Shown piece by piece: positions 31,722-43,183 of a stretch of DNA of 64,000 nt. The stretch is taken from positions 2,542,001-2,606,000 of the forward strand of contig NZ_JBAJIJ010000001.1 of assembly GCF_036867135.1 (NCBI RefSeq), read 5' to 3'. Below the pieces are notes generated by a model. The model made no database searches. It was not told the DNA's origin and was given only the letters and a program-made list of their open reading frames with translations. Source of the stretch: Aeromicrobium sp. Sec7.5. Lineage in GTDB: Bacteria; Actinomycetota; Actinomycetes; Propionibacteriales; Nocardioidaceae. The translations under genes were made by a program, and so were the position numbers. The stretch's first letter is position 1. Each line of letters opens with the position of its first letter.

Positions 31722-32759
31722 TCACTCCTGGGCGGCTGCCGCAGCGGCTGCCAGGCGGGCCGGCCAGGCGGGGCCGCCGTAGATGAATCCCGTGTAGGCC
31801 TGCACCAGGTCCGCCCCCGCCGCCAGCCGCGCGACGACGTCATCGGGGCTGTCGACACCACCGACGCCGATGAGGGCCAGGCGGTCGCCGACGCGCTCCC
31901 GGAGCCGGACGAGGACCTCGGTGGACCGCTCCGCGAGGACGGGCCCCGAGAGGCCGCCACCGCCGGCCGCCTCCACCACGGCGCGGGGCGTCACGAGCGA
32001 GTCCGGCCGCGCGATCGTCGTGTTCGTCGCACTGATGCCGTCCAGGCCCAGCTCGAGCGCGAGGTCGGCCACGGCGTCGACGTCGGTGTCGGCCAGATCA
32101 GGGGCGATCTTGACCACCAGCGGGACGCGACGACCGTGGTTGAGCTCGGTCACCTCGCGGACGGCCGCGAGGATCGGCTCGAGCTGCTCCACGGCTTGCA
32201 GGTCGCGCAGGCCGGGCGTGTTGGGGCTCGAGACGTTGACCACGAGGTAGTCGGCGAACGGGGTGAGCAGGCGCGCGGAGTCGACGTAGTCGGACACCGC
32301 GTGCTCCGGCGGCACGACCTTGGTCTTGCCGATGTTGACCCCGATGACGGCCCGCCGGCCCGCCGCCGAGCGACGGAGCCGGTGCAGGCGCGCGGCGACG
32401 ACGGCGGCGCCGTCGTTGTTGAAGCCCATCCGGTTGACGACCGCTCGGTCGTCGACGAGGCGGGCGAGGCGAGGGCGGGGGTTGCCCGGCTGCGCCTGGG
32501 ACGTCACGGTGCCGATCTCCACGTGGCCGAAACCGAGCGCCAGGAGCCCCAGGACGCCGCTGGCGTTCTTGTCGAAGCCGGCGGCGAGACCGAAGGCGTG
32601 CGGGAACTCGATCCCCATGACGGTGCGCGGGGCCTCCGGGACCCGGACCACCGCGCCGGCGGCACGTCCGCCCAGGCGGATCGCCCGGAACGCCTGCTCG
32701 TGCGCGAGCTCGGGATCCATACGGGCGAACACCTGGCGGAACAGCGCGTCGTAGACCAC
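31722..32759 (-). CDS. pyrD: dihydroorotate dehydrogenase (quinone)
   Basis: 345 residues, class 2 membrane-associated enzyme that oxidises dihydroorotate to orotate with quinone as acceptor. The N-terminal amphipathic part ([26 protein letters not shown]), the FMN site [10 protein letters not shown], the [10 protein letters not shown] segment and the catalytic serine in [15 protein letters not shown] define class 2. The C-terminal GVGGV and YTGFIYGGP phosphate-binding parts are intact. GTG start. It is read away from the gene at 32769, which ends 10 nt upstream on the same strand. Confidence 0.96.
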   Translation of the reverse strand: MVYDALFRQVFARMDPELAHEQAFRAIRLGGRAAGAVVRVPEAPRTVMGIEFPHAFGLAAGFDKNASGVLGLLALGFGHVEIGTVTSQAQPGNPRPRLARLVDDRAVVNRMGFNNDGAAVVAARLHRLRRSAAGRRAVIGVNIGKTKVVPPEHAVSDYVDSARLLTPFADYLVVNVSSPNTPGLRDLQAVEQLEPILAAVREVTELNHGRRVPLVVKIAPDLADTDVDAVADLALELGLDGISATNTTIARPDSLVTPRAVVEAAGGGGLSGPVLAERSTEVLVRLRERVGDRLALIGVGGVDSPDDVVARLAAGADLVQAYTGFIYGGPAWPARLAAAAAAAQE

Positions 32760-32768
32760 GGCGTCAGG

Positions 32769-33812
32769 TTAACGGTGGTGCGACCAGCGGGTCGCGTCGA
32801 TGCGGAAGACCCATCGCCGACCGGGCCACTCGGTCGACGACCAGAGGCGATCGGTCCCGGGCCACGACGTGATGTCCTCGGGCCCGGTCGGCAGGACGCC
32901 GCGGTGACGGACCAGCTCACCGGGTCGCCCCACCCAGAGGTCGCCCGGATTGCCCTCCCCGGAGCTGGCCGTGACGAACCAGGTCCCGTCGACGACGGCC
33001 GCACCCTGCATCCGCGGCACGCCGTCGGCGACGTCCACCGGCCGTGCGACGCCGTCCGCGTCGACGCTCAGCAGTCCGGTGGAGCGGTCGAGCGGGAACC
33101 GCACGAGCCGGTGGCGACCCGTGCCCTTGCGGCCGTACTCGCCCGCCACGAGGTGGTCGGTGTCGGCCCCGCGCTCGAGCGAGAGGAAGGAGTAGACCAT
33201 GCCGCGCTCGCCGGTGTCGGCCTGCGCCTCGTAGGCGCCGGTCTGCGGCAGCACGTGCCGCGCACCCCGTCCGCGGAGGCGCGACCGGAGCCGCTGCACG
33301 TCGCCGAGTCGGAAGATCCGCAGGCCGCCACCGCTGGCCGCCACGAAGAGGTGGTCGCCGTACCAGGCGAGTCCCCCGGCGTGCACCGGCACACGACGCA
33401 GCCCCGGCACCCCGGCGAGCCGCCGCTCCTCCACGAGCCGCACGTGGGCGTAGCGCGGCGCGGCCTCCGGCTCGAGGTCGACGACCGAGATTCGCGAGCC
33501 GAGCAGGAGGTAGCCGAGCCCCCCGTGGCCGTACCAGCTCGTGAGCAGGACCGGGCGCCCCGATGACGCGCCCGCGTCGGACGCGTCGGCGGGGTCGAGA
33601 CGTGCCGTGGCGCCCTGGGGGAACCACCAGCGGGTCTCGACGTCCCGGTCGTCCCAGCGAAATCCCCGCTCGGCGGCCTCACCGGGCACGTCCGTCCAGG
33701 TGCCGGTCCGGTCGAGGCGGTCCAGCACGCCGGCCAGACCGACGCGACTCGGCCGTCCGCGCAGCGGCCTGCCGGGACGGTGGACCAGCCGCAGCGCCGG
33801 CGTGTCAGCCAC
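32769..33812 (-). CDS. beta-propeller-like hypothetical protein
   Basis: 347 residues, GTG start. No signal peptide or membrane segment is evident. The sequence shows repeated blade-like stretches (GGLAWYGDHLFVAASGGGLRIFRLGD, MQGAAVVDGTWFVTASSGEGNPGDLWVG, PEDITSWPGTDRLWSSTEWPGRRWVF), which suggests a beta-propeller. I do not recognise a named family; similar hypothetical proteins occur in Actinobacteria. Directly follows gdhA (0-nt gap), so it is probably translated from the same mRNA. Confidence 0.7.
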   Translation of the reverse strand: MADTPALRLVHRPGRPLRGRPSRVGLAGVLDRLDRTGTWTDVPGEAAERGFRWDDRDVETRWWFPQGATARLDPADASDAGASSGRPVLLTSWYGHGGLGYLLLGSRISVVDLEPEAAPRYAHVRLVEERRLAGVPGLRRVPVHAGGLAWYGDHLFVAASGGGLRIFRLGDVQRLRSRLRGRGARHVLPQTGAYEAQADTGERGMVYSFLSLERGADTDHLVAGEYGRKGTGRHRLVRFPLDRSTGLLSVDADGVARPVDVADGVPRMQGAAVVDGTWFVTASSGEGNPGDLWVGRPGELVRHRGVLPTGPEDITSWPGTDRLWSSTEWPGRRWVFRIDATRWSHHR

Positions 33813-35944
<2,132 letters not shown>

Positions 35945-35990
35945 CGGGTAGCCGGTGGCGCTCTCGCGCCGCCGGCGGCCGCGGGCGGAG

Positions 35991-36177
35991 CCCCGCCCCT
36001 TGAGGTGCGACGAGGAACGAGGAGCCTCGAAAGGGGTACCGCCACCCACAACCTGACCAAGGCTTCGAGGCTCGTCGCTGAAGCTCCTCACACCTCAACC
36101 ACCGGGCGGGCGGGCCAAGCCCCGCCCCTTGAGGTGCGACGAGGAACGAGGAGCCTCGAAAGGGGTACCGCAACCCA
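35991..36177. repeat. 58-bp direct repeats with inverted middle copy
   Basis: Two direct copies of 58 nt (35991-36048 and 36120-36177) differ at one position. Each contains GAGGTGCGACGAGGAACGAG and GAGCCTCGAAAGGGG. Between them, 36062-36108 carries a diverged inverted copy (TTCGAGGCTCGTCGCTGAAG...CACCTCAACC). I remember similar GAGCCTCGAAACC/TTCGAGGCTC repeats from other Actinobacteria. The 330-nt gap between the oxidoreductase and tRNA-Tyr holds this and the tRNA terminator and no gene. Confidence 0.8.
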
Positions 36178-36230
36178 CCGAGGGCCCCGTCGCAGGCTCC
36201 TCCCACATCCACAACGCCCCATCACGCACC

Positions 36231-36263
36231 AACGCCCCCCAGCAGAGAACGCTGAGGGGCGTT
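36231..36263 (-). terminator. tRNA-Tyr terminator hairpin
   Basis: AACGCCCCcc pairs with agGGGCGTT around an 11-14-nt loop, 11 nt downstream of the tRNA-Tyr 3' end on the minus strand. Confidence 0.6.
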
Positions 36264-36273
36264 GGCACGGACG

Positions 36274-36355
36274 TGGCAGGTAGAGGATTTGAACCTCTGA
36301 AGTCGATGACGGCTGATTTACAGTCAGCTCCCTTTGGCCGCTCGGGCAACCTGCC
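36274..36355 (-). tRNA. tRNA-Tyr (GTA)
   Basis: 82 nt with a long variable arm: acceptor GGCAGGT/ACCTGCC, anticodon loop containing GTA, T-loop TTCAAAT. Class II tRNA; the CCA end is not encoded. Confidence 0.95.
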
Positions 36356-36450
36356 TCGCGCGCCGCCCGAACTGCAGGCGACGGAGAGAGAGCCTACCCC
36401 ACGCGGCTAGGCTGATCGAATCCAGATCCACCCCTCCCGAGGAGACGCAG

Positions 36451-36942
36451 ATGGCCGACTCGTCGTTCGACATCGTCAGCAAGTTCGACCGCCAGGAGGC
36501 CGACAACGCCCTCAACCAGGCGGTCAAGGAGATCGGCCAGCGGTACGACTTCAAGAACACCGGCGCCACGATCGAGTGGAAGGGCGAGCAGGGGATCGAG
36601 GTCACGGCCAACGCCGAGGAGCGGGCCCTGGCGGTGCTCGAGGTCTTCAAGGAGAAGCTCATCAAGCGCGGCATCAGCCTCAAGGCGCTCGAGACCGACG
36701 ACCCGCGACAGAGCGGCAAGGACGTCAAGCTCAACGGCACCTTCAGCGACGGCATCACGACCGAGCAGGCCAAGAAGGTCAGCAAGATCATCCGCGACGA
36801 GGGTCCCAAGGGCGCCAAGGTGCAGATCCAGGGCGACGAGCTGCGCGTCACGAGCAAGAAGCGCGACGACCTGCAGGAGATCATCGCGCTCGTGAAGGCC
36901 GCCGACCTCGACTTCCCGGTGCAGTTCGTCAACTACCGCTGA
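36451..36942 (+). CDS. YajQ family nucleotide-binding protein
   Basis: 163 residues, UPF0234/YajQ family with two ferredoxin-like domains; members bind nucleotides, and some are cyclic-di-GMP receptors. The conserved start [71 protein letters not shown] and the C-terminal [16 protein letters not shown] segment ([12 protein letters not shown]) are all present. The ATG at 36451 follows GGAGA; an upstream open frame runs back into tRNA-Tyr and is not coding. Function in Actinobacteria is unproven. Confidence 0.93.
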   Translation: MADSSFDIVSKFDRQEADNALNQAVKEIGQRYDFKNTGATIEWKGEQGIEVTANAEERALAVLEVFKEKLIKRGISLKALETDDPRQSGKDVKLNGTFSDGITTEQAKKVSKIIRDEGPKGAKVQIQGDELRVTSKKRDDLQEIIALVKAADLDFPVQFVNYR

Positions 36943-36978
36943 CTCGTGCGTGAGCGGGCGGAGGCGTCCCACCGCTCA

Positions 36979-37020
36979 CGCAGGAACGGAGGGGAGCCGC
37001 GGCTCCCCTCCGTTCCTGCG
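36979..37020. terminator. perfect 42-nt palindrome, bidirectional terminator
   Basis: A 21-nt arm CGCAGGAACGGAGGGGAGCCG is followed at once by its exact reverse complement (37000-37020). It lies between two convergent genes (yajQ ends 36942, the surface-protein gene ends 37032). A second perfect inverted repeat GCGTGAGCGG (36948-36957) / CCGCTCACGC (36972-36981) lies directly before it. Confidence 0.8.
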
Positions 37021-37031
37021 TGCTCAGCGGA

Positions 37032-38675
37032 TCAGCGGGTGCCACCTCGCAGCAGCTTCCCGGCGAACGCCACCGCGTCGCGCAGGCGACCGACGGGCGA
37101 TCCGTGGTGCTGCGGGGCGGCCGCTCCACCCGCCATCGGACGGGGTCCGGGGCCGACCAGCGAGTAGCTGATCACACCGGAGTCCGTCCAGTGCATCGTC
37201 GGCCGGCGACGCATGAGCAGCAGCACGCCGGCCGCCGTCAGGGGACCGGCCACGAGCAGCATCCACAGCGGACCGGCTCCCGTGCTGGGGAGCAGCCCGG
37301 AGACCGCCGCGGGTGAGGCAACGGGGGGCGTCGGGAGACCGCCGCCGGAGCCGACCGTGACGACCACCGGAGGGGTGCCGCCGCCGGAACCGAGGTCGTC
37401 ACAGACCGGGCCCGTCAGCTGCGCGGGGACCGTGATCGGGAAAGAGGCCTGACCAACCAGGTCGAAGCCCACCTCGGCCACCGCGGTCACGACGTAGTCG
37501 CCCGGTCCGCTTCCCAGCGGGTTCGAGGAGTAGAGCACTCCGGCCGTGGTCGGAAGCACCAGCGTGCCGGCGACGGCACACGTGGCCGGCGTCGCCGTCG
37601 GCGGCTCCGCGATCACCTCGGCGTCCGGCACGATCGGCGCTAGACAGTCATCGACCGTCGGCTCCGGGTCGGCCGGGGACAGGGCCACCACGACGGAACG
37701 CTCCTGCGCGTCCTGGAACACGTCGCCCACCTGCGGGTCGACCGGCGAACCGGGCAGGGCGTTGACGCTGACCTCGATCGGGTTCTTGCCCGCCTTCAGC
37801 ACCTCGTCGACGCCGGGCTGACCGACGTACTTGCAGACGAACACCTTCTTGACCGGATCCGGGGGGACCGGACACGCGACCGGGCCGCTGAGCTGTGGAT
37901 CCACGGTCACGACGAACGGCACGGCGACCGTGGGGTCGAGGACGAAGTTCGCGAGGGCGGTCGGCGTCACGGTGTACGTGCCGGGCGCACCGGTGAACGC
38001 TGGATCGACGGTGTACGTGACACCCGTCGTGATGGGGAGGGTCAGCGTGCCGGGCTCGTCACACGTGGGAGCGCTGACGATGGGGGGCTCGGGTGCGACG
38101 ACCGTGGCCACCGCAGCCAAGGGACAGGCGGCAGCGGTCGGCGCCGGACCGCCGTCGTCGATCGCCACGACGTAGGAACGGTCCTGGCCGTCCGCGAAGA
38201 AGTTGCCGACGGCCGCGCCGCCGGTCGAGGCCGAGCTGACGCTGATGGGCTGCTTGCCGGCCTTGAGCCGCTCGTCCACGCCCGGCTGTCCGACGTACTT
38301 GCAGACGAACACCTTCTCCGGGGGCGCCGCAGCGACGACGAAGCCGTCTCCACCTTCGGCCGCCACCTTCTGGGCGACGGGCGCCGGGGACGGTGCCGCG
38401 GCTGCCTGGTCCTCGACCACGGTCGCCGGCTCCGACGCGGCCGCGGGCGCCTCCTCCGCGACGGACGGGGCGGGCGCGGTGGTCTCTGGAGTCTCGGCGA
38501 GCTCGACGACCGCGTCGTCGGCCTCGGCCGGGGCCGGCGACGACGAGGTGTCGAGCTCGAAGGACTCACCGGTGGCCGGCTCAACCTCGCCCTCGGCACC
38601 GACGGCGGCGTTCGCCGGGTAGCCCAGGAGCACGCTCCCGAGCAACAGCAACAGCACGACCAACAGTCTCTTCAT
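37032..38675 (-). CDS. LPXTG-like cell-wall surface protein
   Basis: 547 residues. A signal peptide (KRLLVVLLLLLGSVLLGYPANA), an acidic Ala/Pro/Glu-rich stretch to about residue 115, then two copies of a repeat unit beginning KVFVCKYVGQPGVDE.LKAGK.PI (near residues 121 and 283), separated by beta-rich domains with TLTLPITTGVTYTVDP-type sequence. Near the end GLLPSTG, a membrane helix and RRR form a sortase sorting signal, but 58 further residues follow (PTMHWTDSGVISYSL... ending LLRGGTR), unlike a normal sorting signal. No sortase gene is in the window. It may be sortase-anchored or a membrane protein with a cytoplasmic tail. Confidence 0.85.
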   Translation of the reverse strand: MKRLLVVLLLLLGSVLLGYPANAAVGAEGEVEPATGESFELDTSSSPAPAEADDAVVELAETPETTAPAPSVAEEAPAAASEPATVVEDQAAAAPSPAPVAQKVAAEGGDGFVVAAAPPEKVFVCKYVGQPGVDERLKAGKQPISVSSASTGGAAVGNFFADGQDRSYVVAIDDGGPAPTAAACPLAAVATVVAPEPPIVSAPTCDEPGTLTLPITTGVTYTVDPAFTGAPGTYTVTPTALANFVLDPTVAVPFVVTVDPQLSGPVACPVPPDPVKKVFVCKYVGQPGVDEVLKAGKNPIEVSVNALPGSPVDPQVGDVFQDAQERSVVVALSPADPEPTVDDCLAPIVPDAEVIAEPPTATPATCAVAGTLVLPTTAGVLYSSNPLGSGPGDYVVTAVAEVGFDLVGQASFPITVPAQLTGPVCDDLGSGGGTPPVVVTVGSGGGLPTPPVASPAAVSGLLPSTGAGPLWMLLVAGPLTAAGVLLLMRRRPTMHWTDSGVISYSLVGPGPRPMAGGAAAPQHHGSPVGRLRDAVAFAGKLLRGGTR

Positions 38676-38904
38676 GGCATTCTCCGGCTCACGCAGGTGA
38701 CCAGGCGGCGGTCGATCGAGTCCCCGGGGGTGGGGCTCCGCGCGTCCATTTCGCCGAAGGTGCAGGGTGCACGTTCTACAGGGAGAACTGCGCCGGGCCC
38801 CTCTGCGTTACGAAACCACCGATATTGGCCTCGCGACGCGTCTCACTTTTGGTGGTCCAGGCGTGGATCCGCCGCCGGACCTGCGCCGTCCGGGTGCCCC
38901 ACAC

Positions 38905-38952
38905 CACGCCCGCCGGGCCCCGACCGCAGATGGTCGGGGCCCGGCGGGCGTG
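38905..38952 (-). terminator. terminator hairpin of the MFS gene
   Basis: Perfect 21-bp arms (38905-38925 and 38932-38952; CACGCCCGCCGGG... and its complement) with a 6-nt loop, 18 nt after the MFS transporter stop. The 295-nt gap between this gene and the surface-protein start shows no further gene. Confidence 0.8.
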
Positions 38953-38969
38953 CTCGGATCGGGGCGGAG

Positions 38970-40556
38970 TCAGTGCAGCATGATCGGCGCTGCGGCCGCG
39001 TCCTCGGCGTCCAGCATCGCCGACTCCTCCCGTTTGCGCGGCAGGAACAGCGCCGGGACGATCGCGACGAGCACGAGCGCCAGGGCGACCATGAAGGTCG
39101 ACGAGAACGCATCGGCAGCGAACGACAGACCCCGCTGGATCACGTCACCGGGCAGACCGAGCTGGTCGAGCAGGCCTGGCTGCATCTGCGTCGCGATCGC
39201 GACCCCCGCCTCCGTGAGCGGCTCACCGTTGTCGTCGACGGCACCCTGGATCGTGGGCGAGGCCTGGATGCTGTTGGTCAGGATGACCGAGAGCACCGCG
39301 GCGCCGACCGAGCTGCCGACCTGCTGCACGATGTTGACCAGCGTCGACCCCCGGGCCACCTCGTGGTTGGTCAGCGTCTTGAGCGCCGAGGTCATGATCG
39401 GCATCATCGTGCCGCCCATGCCCAGGCCCATGACGAACAGCGCGCTGCCGAGGAGCCAGTAGGACGTCTCGGCGCCCAGCATCGTGAACGGGACGAAGCC
39501 GGCCGCGATCAGGAGCATGAAGAACGGCACCGTGCGACCGACCGGGATCTTGTCGGCCATGAATCCGGCGACCGGCATCATGATCATCGCGCCGAGTCCC
39601 TGCGGGGCGATCAGCAGACCGGCCATGAGGGTGGTCTCCCCGCGCACCTGCAGGAAGTAGCTCGGGAAGAGCAGACCGGCGCCCATGAAGGCCACGATGA
39701 AGACGAACATCGTGACGACCGCGACCGTGAGCCGGCGGTTTGCGAAGAGGCGCAGGTCGATCAGCGGGTGCTCCGGGCGGAACGCATGGAACACGAACGC
39801 CGTGATCAGCAGCAGGCCGATCGTGACCGACACCCAGACGCGCGGGCCGAGGTGCACGCCGTTGCCGCCCTCGGCGATCGAGGAGACACCGAACAGGAAC
39901 GCCGCGAGGCCGGGCGAGAGCAGCAGCATGCCCATGAGGTCGAACGACTCGGAGCTGGTCGCGGTGTCCTTCGGCAGGACCCGCATCGCCACGATGATCG
40001 CGATGATGCCGATCGGCAGGTTGATCAGGAAGATCCAATGCCAGCTGAACTGGTCGATGAGGTAGCCGCCGAGGATCGGGCCGCTGATCGGACCGAGCAG
40101 CATCGGGACACCGAGCACGGCCATGAGGCGACCGATGCGCTCCGGGCCCGCGGCGCGGGTCAGGATCGTCATGCCGAGCGGCATCAGCATGCCGCCGCCG
40201 AGACCCTGCAGCACCCGGAACGCGATGAGCATCTCGATCGAGTCGGCCGCGGCGCACAGCACCGAGCCAGCGGTGAAGAGCACCAGCGCCGCGATGTAGA
40301 GGCGCTTGGTGCCGAAGCGGTCGGCGGCCCACCCCGTGGCGGGGATGACGGTGGCCAGGGCCAGCGTGTAGCCGGTCATGGTCCACGCGACCGTCGCGAG
40401 CGTCGTATCGAAGACGTTCGCGAAGGTCGGCAGGGCCACGCTCACGACGGTGATGTCGAGGATCGACATGATGGCGCCCAGCACGACGACGCCGGCGACC
40501 TTGAGCACCGGCCCGTCGAGCTTGTCGGGCGCTGCGGGTGCGGTGGAGGCACTCAT
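38970..40556 (-). CDS. MFS multidrug efflux transporter (DHA2 type)
   Basis: 528 residues with about 14 membrane helices, drug:H+ antiporter-2 architecture (EmrB/QacA). Motif C-like GPISGPILGGYLIDQFSWHWIFLINLPIGI and motif A-like GWAADRFGTKRL are present, with LDITVVSVALPTF in helix 1 (motif D1). The ATG at 40556 is four nt after the marR stop, so the two are one operon. The gene before it encodes the probable repressor. Likely substrates are hydrophobic or aromatic compounds, by analogy only. Confidence 0.93.
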   Translation of the reverse strand: MSASTAPAAPDKLDGPVLKVAGVVVLGAIMSILDITVVSVALPTFANVFDTTLATVAWTMTGYTLALATVIPATGWAADRFGTKRLYIAALVLFTAGSVLCAAADSIEMLIAFRVLQGLGGGMLMPLGMTILTRAAGPERIGRLMAVLGVPMLLGPISGPILGGYLIDQFSWHWIFLINLPIGIIAIIVAMRVLPKDTATSSESFDLMGMLLLSPGLAAFLFGVSSIAEGGNGVHLGPRVWVSVTIGLLLITAFVFHAFRPEHPLIDLRLFANRRLTVAVVTMFVFIVAFMGAGLLFPSYFLQVRGETTLMAGLLIAPQGLGAMIMMPVAGFMADKIPVGRTVPFFMLLIAAGFVPFTMLGAETSYWLLGSALFVMGLGMGGTMMPIMTSALKTLTNHEVARGSTLVNIVQQVGSSVGAAVLSVILTNSIQASPTIQGAVDDNGEPLTEAGVAIATQMQPGLLDQLGLPGDVIQRGLSFAADAFSSTFMVALALVLVAIVPALFLPRKREESAMLDAEDAAAAPIMLH

Positions 40557-40560
40557 GCAG

Positions 40561-41019
40561 TCACTTCTTCCTGGTGGGTCGCAGGTGGTCGCCTGCGAGG
40601 ATCGGATCCAGTGCCGCGGACAGCCGGGCGCACAGGTCAGGGGGGATCTGGTCGACCACGTCACGCAGCGCCTGGGCCTTCTGCTTCCCGTGCGCATCGG
40701 CGAGCTCCAGGCCCCGCGGGGCCAGCGAGACGAGCTTGACGCGGCGGTCGGACTCGCTCTCGCGACGCTCGACGACCGACAGCTTCACGAGCCGGTCGAT
40801 CACCCGACCCTCGGCCGCGACCGAGATGCCGACCTGCTCGGCGATCGCCGAGATGGGCAGCGCCTCGGGAGCGCACGCCAGCAGGAAGACGGTCTTGGCC
40901 TGGTTGATCGTGAGGTCGAGCTCGGCGGCGACGTCGTTCGTGCGCGAGTGCATGACGCCCATGACCTGCTGCAGGAAGTCCTGCAGCTGGTCGTAGAGCA
41001 CGTCGGACGAGGTGGACAC
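40561..41019 (-). CDS. MarR family transcriptional regulator
   Basis: 152 residues from a GTG at 41019. The winged helix-turn-helix (QAKTVFLLACAPEALPISAIAEQVGISVAAEGRVIDRLVKLSVVERRESESDRRVKLVSLAPRG) is the MarR signature with the DxRxxxLxLT-like wing (DRRVKLVSL). An in-frame ATG at 41049 falls inside the operator palindrome and downstream of no ribosome-binding site, so I reject it. A TAGTAT -10 just upstream suggests leaderless translation. It most likely represses itself and the downstream MFS pump and responds to a pump substrate. Confidence 0.9.
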   Translation of the reverse strand: MSTSSDVLYDQLQDFLQQVMGVMHSRTNDVAAELDLTINQAKTVFLLACAPEALPISAIAEQVGISVAAEGRVIDRLVKLSVVERRESESDRRVKLVSLAPRGLELADAHGKQKAQALRDVVDQIPPDLCARLSAALDPILAGDHLRPTRKK

Positions 41020-41034
41020 GACTCGAGATACTAA

Positions 41035-41059
41035 CCGATCGGCAACCATTGCCGATCGG
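41035..41059. promoter_or_regulatory. MarR operator palindrome
   Basis: A perfect inverted repeat, CCGATCGGCAA (41035-41045), spacer CCA, TTGCCGATCGG (41049-41059). It overlaps the promoter region of marR (TAGTAT -10 next to it). The 11-bp half-sites with a 3-nt spacer and the position are as expected for an autoregulating MarR dimer. It also lies 146 nt upstream of typA, whose own likely -10 (TAGAAT) is at 41133-41138. Confidence 0.75.
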
Positions 41060-41205
41060 CAGGCGACTGTGACATGCCTCGCACCGCCACTCCCGAGCGC
41101 CCCGCGATTTCAGGCAAGGCGCCCTCGGCCCGTAGAATCGCCGAGGCGCACCTGCGCCCCTACCTCGGCTCCGCGCCGCCTCCTTCTCCAGACTCGGATC
41201 TCTGC

Positions 41206-43086
41206 ATGCCCATTCGCCATGACCTGCGCAACGTCGCGATCGTCGCCCACGTCGACCACGGCAAGACCACGTTGGTCGACGCCATGCTCCAGCAGCAGGG
41301 CAACTACGACGAGCACCACCAGCTCGCCGAGCGCGCGATGGACTCCGGCGACCTCGAGCGCGAGAAGGGCATCACGATCCTCGCGAAGAACACCGCGGTC
41401 CGTTACAACGGCCCGGGCGCCCCGGAGGGCGGCGTCACGATCAACATCATCGACACCCCCGGTCACGCCGACTTCGGTGGCGAGGTCGAGCGCGGCCTCT
41501 CGATGGTCGACGCCGTCGTGCTGCTGGTCGACGCCTCCGAGGGTCCGCTCCCCCAGACCCGCTTCGTCCTGCGCAAGGCCCTCGCGGCCAAGATGCCGGT
41601 CATCCTCGTCGTCAACAAGGTCGACCGTCCCGACTCGCGCATCGCGGAGGTCGTCGACGAGACCTACGAGCTGTTCCTCGACCTGTTGCCCGAGGACGCC
41701 GGCGACGACGCCCTCGACTTCCCCGTCGTGTACGCGTCGGCCAAGGCCGGGCGCGCCTCGACGAACAAGCCCGACGACGGCGGCCTGCCCGACTCCGAGA
41801 ACCTGATTCCGCTGTTCCAGACGATCATGGACGCCGTCCCGGCCCCGGAGTACACCGAGGGCGCACCGCTGCAGGCGCACGTCACGAACCTCGACTCCTC
41901 GCCGTTCCTCGGTCGCCTGGCGCTCGTCCGCGTCAAGGAGGGTGAGCTCAAGAAGGGTCAGCAGGTCGCGTGGATCAAGCGCGACGGCTCGATCGAGCGC
42001 ACCAAGATCACCGAGCTCCTCGTGACCGAGGCGCTCGAGCGCAAGCCCGGCGAGAAGGCCGGCCCCGGCGACATCGTGGCCATCGCGGGCATGTCGACCA
42101 TCACGATCGGCGAGACGCTGGCCGACCCCGACAACCCCGTCGCCCTGCCGCTCATCCATGTCGACGAGCCGGCCATCTCGATGACGATCGGCACGAACAC
42201 CTCGCCGCTCGCGGGTCGCGAGAAGGGCACCAAGGTCACGGCGCGCCTCGTGAAGGACCGCCTCGAGTCGGAGCTGATCGGCAACGTCTCGATCAAGGTG
42301 CTCCCGACCGAGCGACCGGACGCGTGGGAGGTCCACGGCCGTGGCGAGCTGGCCCTGGCCATCCTCGTCGAGCAGATGCGTCGTGAGGGCTACGAGCTCA
42401 CGGTCGGCAAGCCGCAGGTCGTGACGCGCGAGGTCGACGGCAAGATCCACGAGCCCGTCGAGCGTCTGACGATCGACTGCCCCGAGGACTACCTCGGCAC
42501 GATCACGCAGCTGCTCGCCGTCCGCCGCGGCCGCATGGAGCAGATGGTCAACCACGGCACCGGCTGGGTCCGGATGGAGTTCCTCGTGCCCGCCCGTGGC
42601 CTGATCGGCTTCCGCACCGAGTTCCTCACCGACACCCGCGGCACGGGCATCGCCCACCACGTCTTCGAGGGCTACGAGCCGTGGGCCGGCGACATCTCGA
42701 CGCGACCGTCGGGCTCGCTCGTCGCCGACCGCGCCGGCGCCGTCACGTCGTTCGCGATGACCAACCTGCAGGAGCGCGGCACCCTGTTCGTCGACCCCGC
42801 CACCGAGGTGTACGAGGGCATGATCGTCGGCGAGAACTCGCGCGACGACGACATGGACGTCAACATCACCAAGGAGAAGGCGCAGACCAACATCCGGTCG
42901 GCGACCTCGGACAACTTCGAGAAGGTCATCCCGCCGAAGAAGCTGTCGCTCGAGCAGTCGCTGGAGTTCTGCCGCGAGGACGAGTGCGTCGAGCTGACGC
43001 CCACGCACGTGCGCATCCGCAAGGTCGTGCTCAACCAGTCCGAGCGCGCCCGCTCCGCCAAGGCGCGTCGCTCCGGCCGCAGCTGA
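41206..43086 (+). CDS. typA: translational GTPase TypA/BipA
   Basis: 626 residues; ribosome-associated GTPase needed for ribosome assembly or growth under stress. G1 [11 protein letters not shown]2 region with EREKGITI, G3 [15 protein letters not shown]4 NKVDRPDSR. The domain II barrel, EF-G-like domains III and V ([29 protein letters not shown]) and the BipA-specific C-terminal domain ([31 protein letters not shown] segment) follow. I chose the ATG at 41206 because the family N-terminus ([20 protein letters not shown]) begins there; an upstream ATG adds unrelated residues. Confidence 0.96.
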   Translation: MPIRHDLRNVAIVAHVDHGKTTLVDAMLQQQGNYDEHHQLAERAMDSGDLEREKGITILAKNTAVRYNGPGAPEGGVTINIIDTPGHADFGGEVERGLSMVDAVVLLVDASEGPLPQTRFVLRKALAAKMPVILVVNKVDRPDSRIAEVVDETYELFLDLLPEDAGDDALDFPVVYASAKAGRASTNKPDDGGLPDSENLIPLFQTIMDAVPAPEYTEGAPLQAHVTNLDSSPFLGRLALVRVKEGELKKGQQVAWIKRDGSIERTKITELLVTEALERKPGEKAGPGDIVAIAGMSTITIGETLADPDNPVALPLIHVDEPAISMTIGTNTSPLAGREKGTKVTARLVKDRLESELIGNVSIKVLPTERPDAWEVHGRGELALAILVEQMRREGYELTVGKPQVVTREVDGKIHEPVERLTIDCPEDYLGTITQLLAVRRGRMEQMVNHGTGWVRMEFLVPARGLIGFRTEFLTDTRGTGIAHHVFEGYEPWAGDISTRPSGSLVADRAGAVTSFAMTNLQERGTLFVDPATEVYEGMIVGENSRDDDMDVNITKEKAQTNIRSATSDNFEKVIPPKKLSLEQSLEFCREDECVELTPTHVRIRKVVLNQSERARSAKARRSGRS

Positions 43087-43100
43087 CCCCCGCCCCGCAC

Positions 43101-43183
43101 GGGCGGTGAGCTAGCCGTCACCTCCGTCGCACGACGGTGAGCCTGCCGTCACCTCGGTCTCGAGCGTGACGGCAGGCTCACCG
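43101..43183. repeat. left repeat block of DUF559 element 2 (+ + -)
   Basis: Three copies of a GGTGAGC..GCCGTCACC unit: 43101-43122 (plus, with the outer GGGC), 43135-43153 (plus) and 43165-43183 (minus). The first is the exact inverted partner of 43899-43920 over 22 nt. The TGA of the DUF559-type gene (43178-43180) lies inside the third copy. The typA stop is 15 nt to the left. Confidence 0.85.

Noticed and set aside
36274..36355. tRNA-Tyr as an attachment site of an integrated element
   Set aside because: The tRNA is complete, and no integrase gene or repeated tRNA 3' end is seen nearby.
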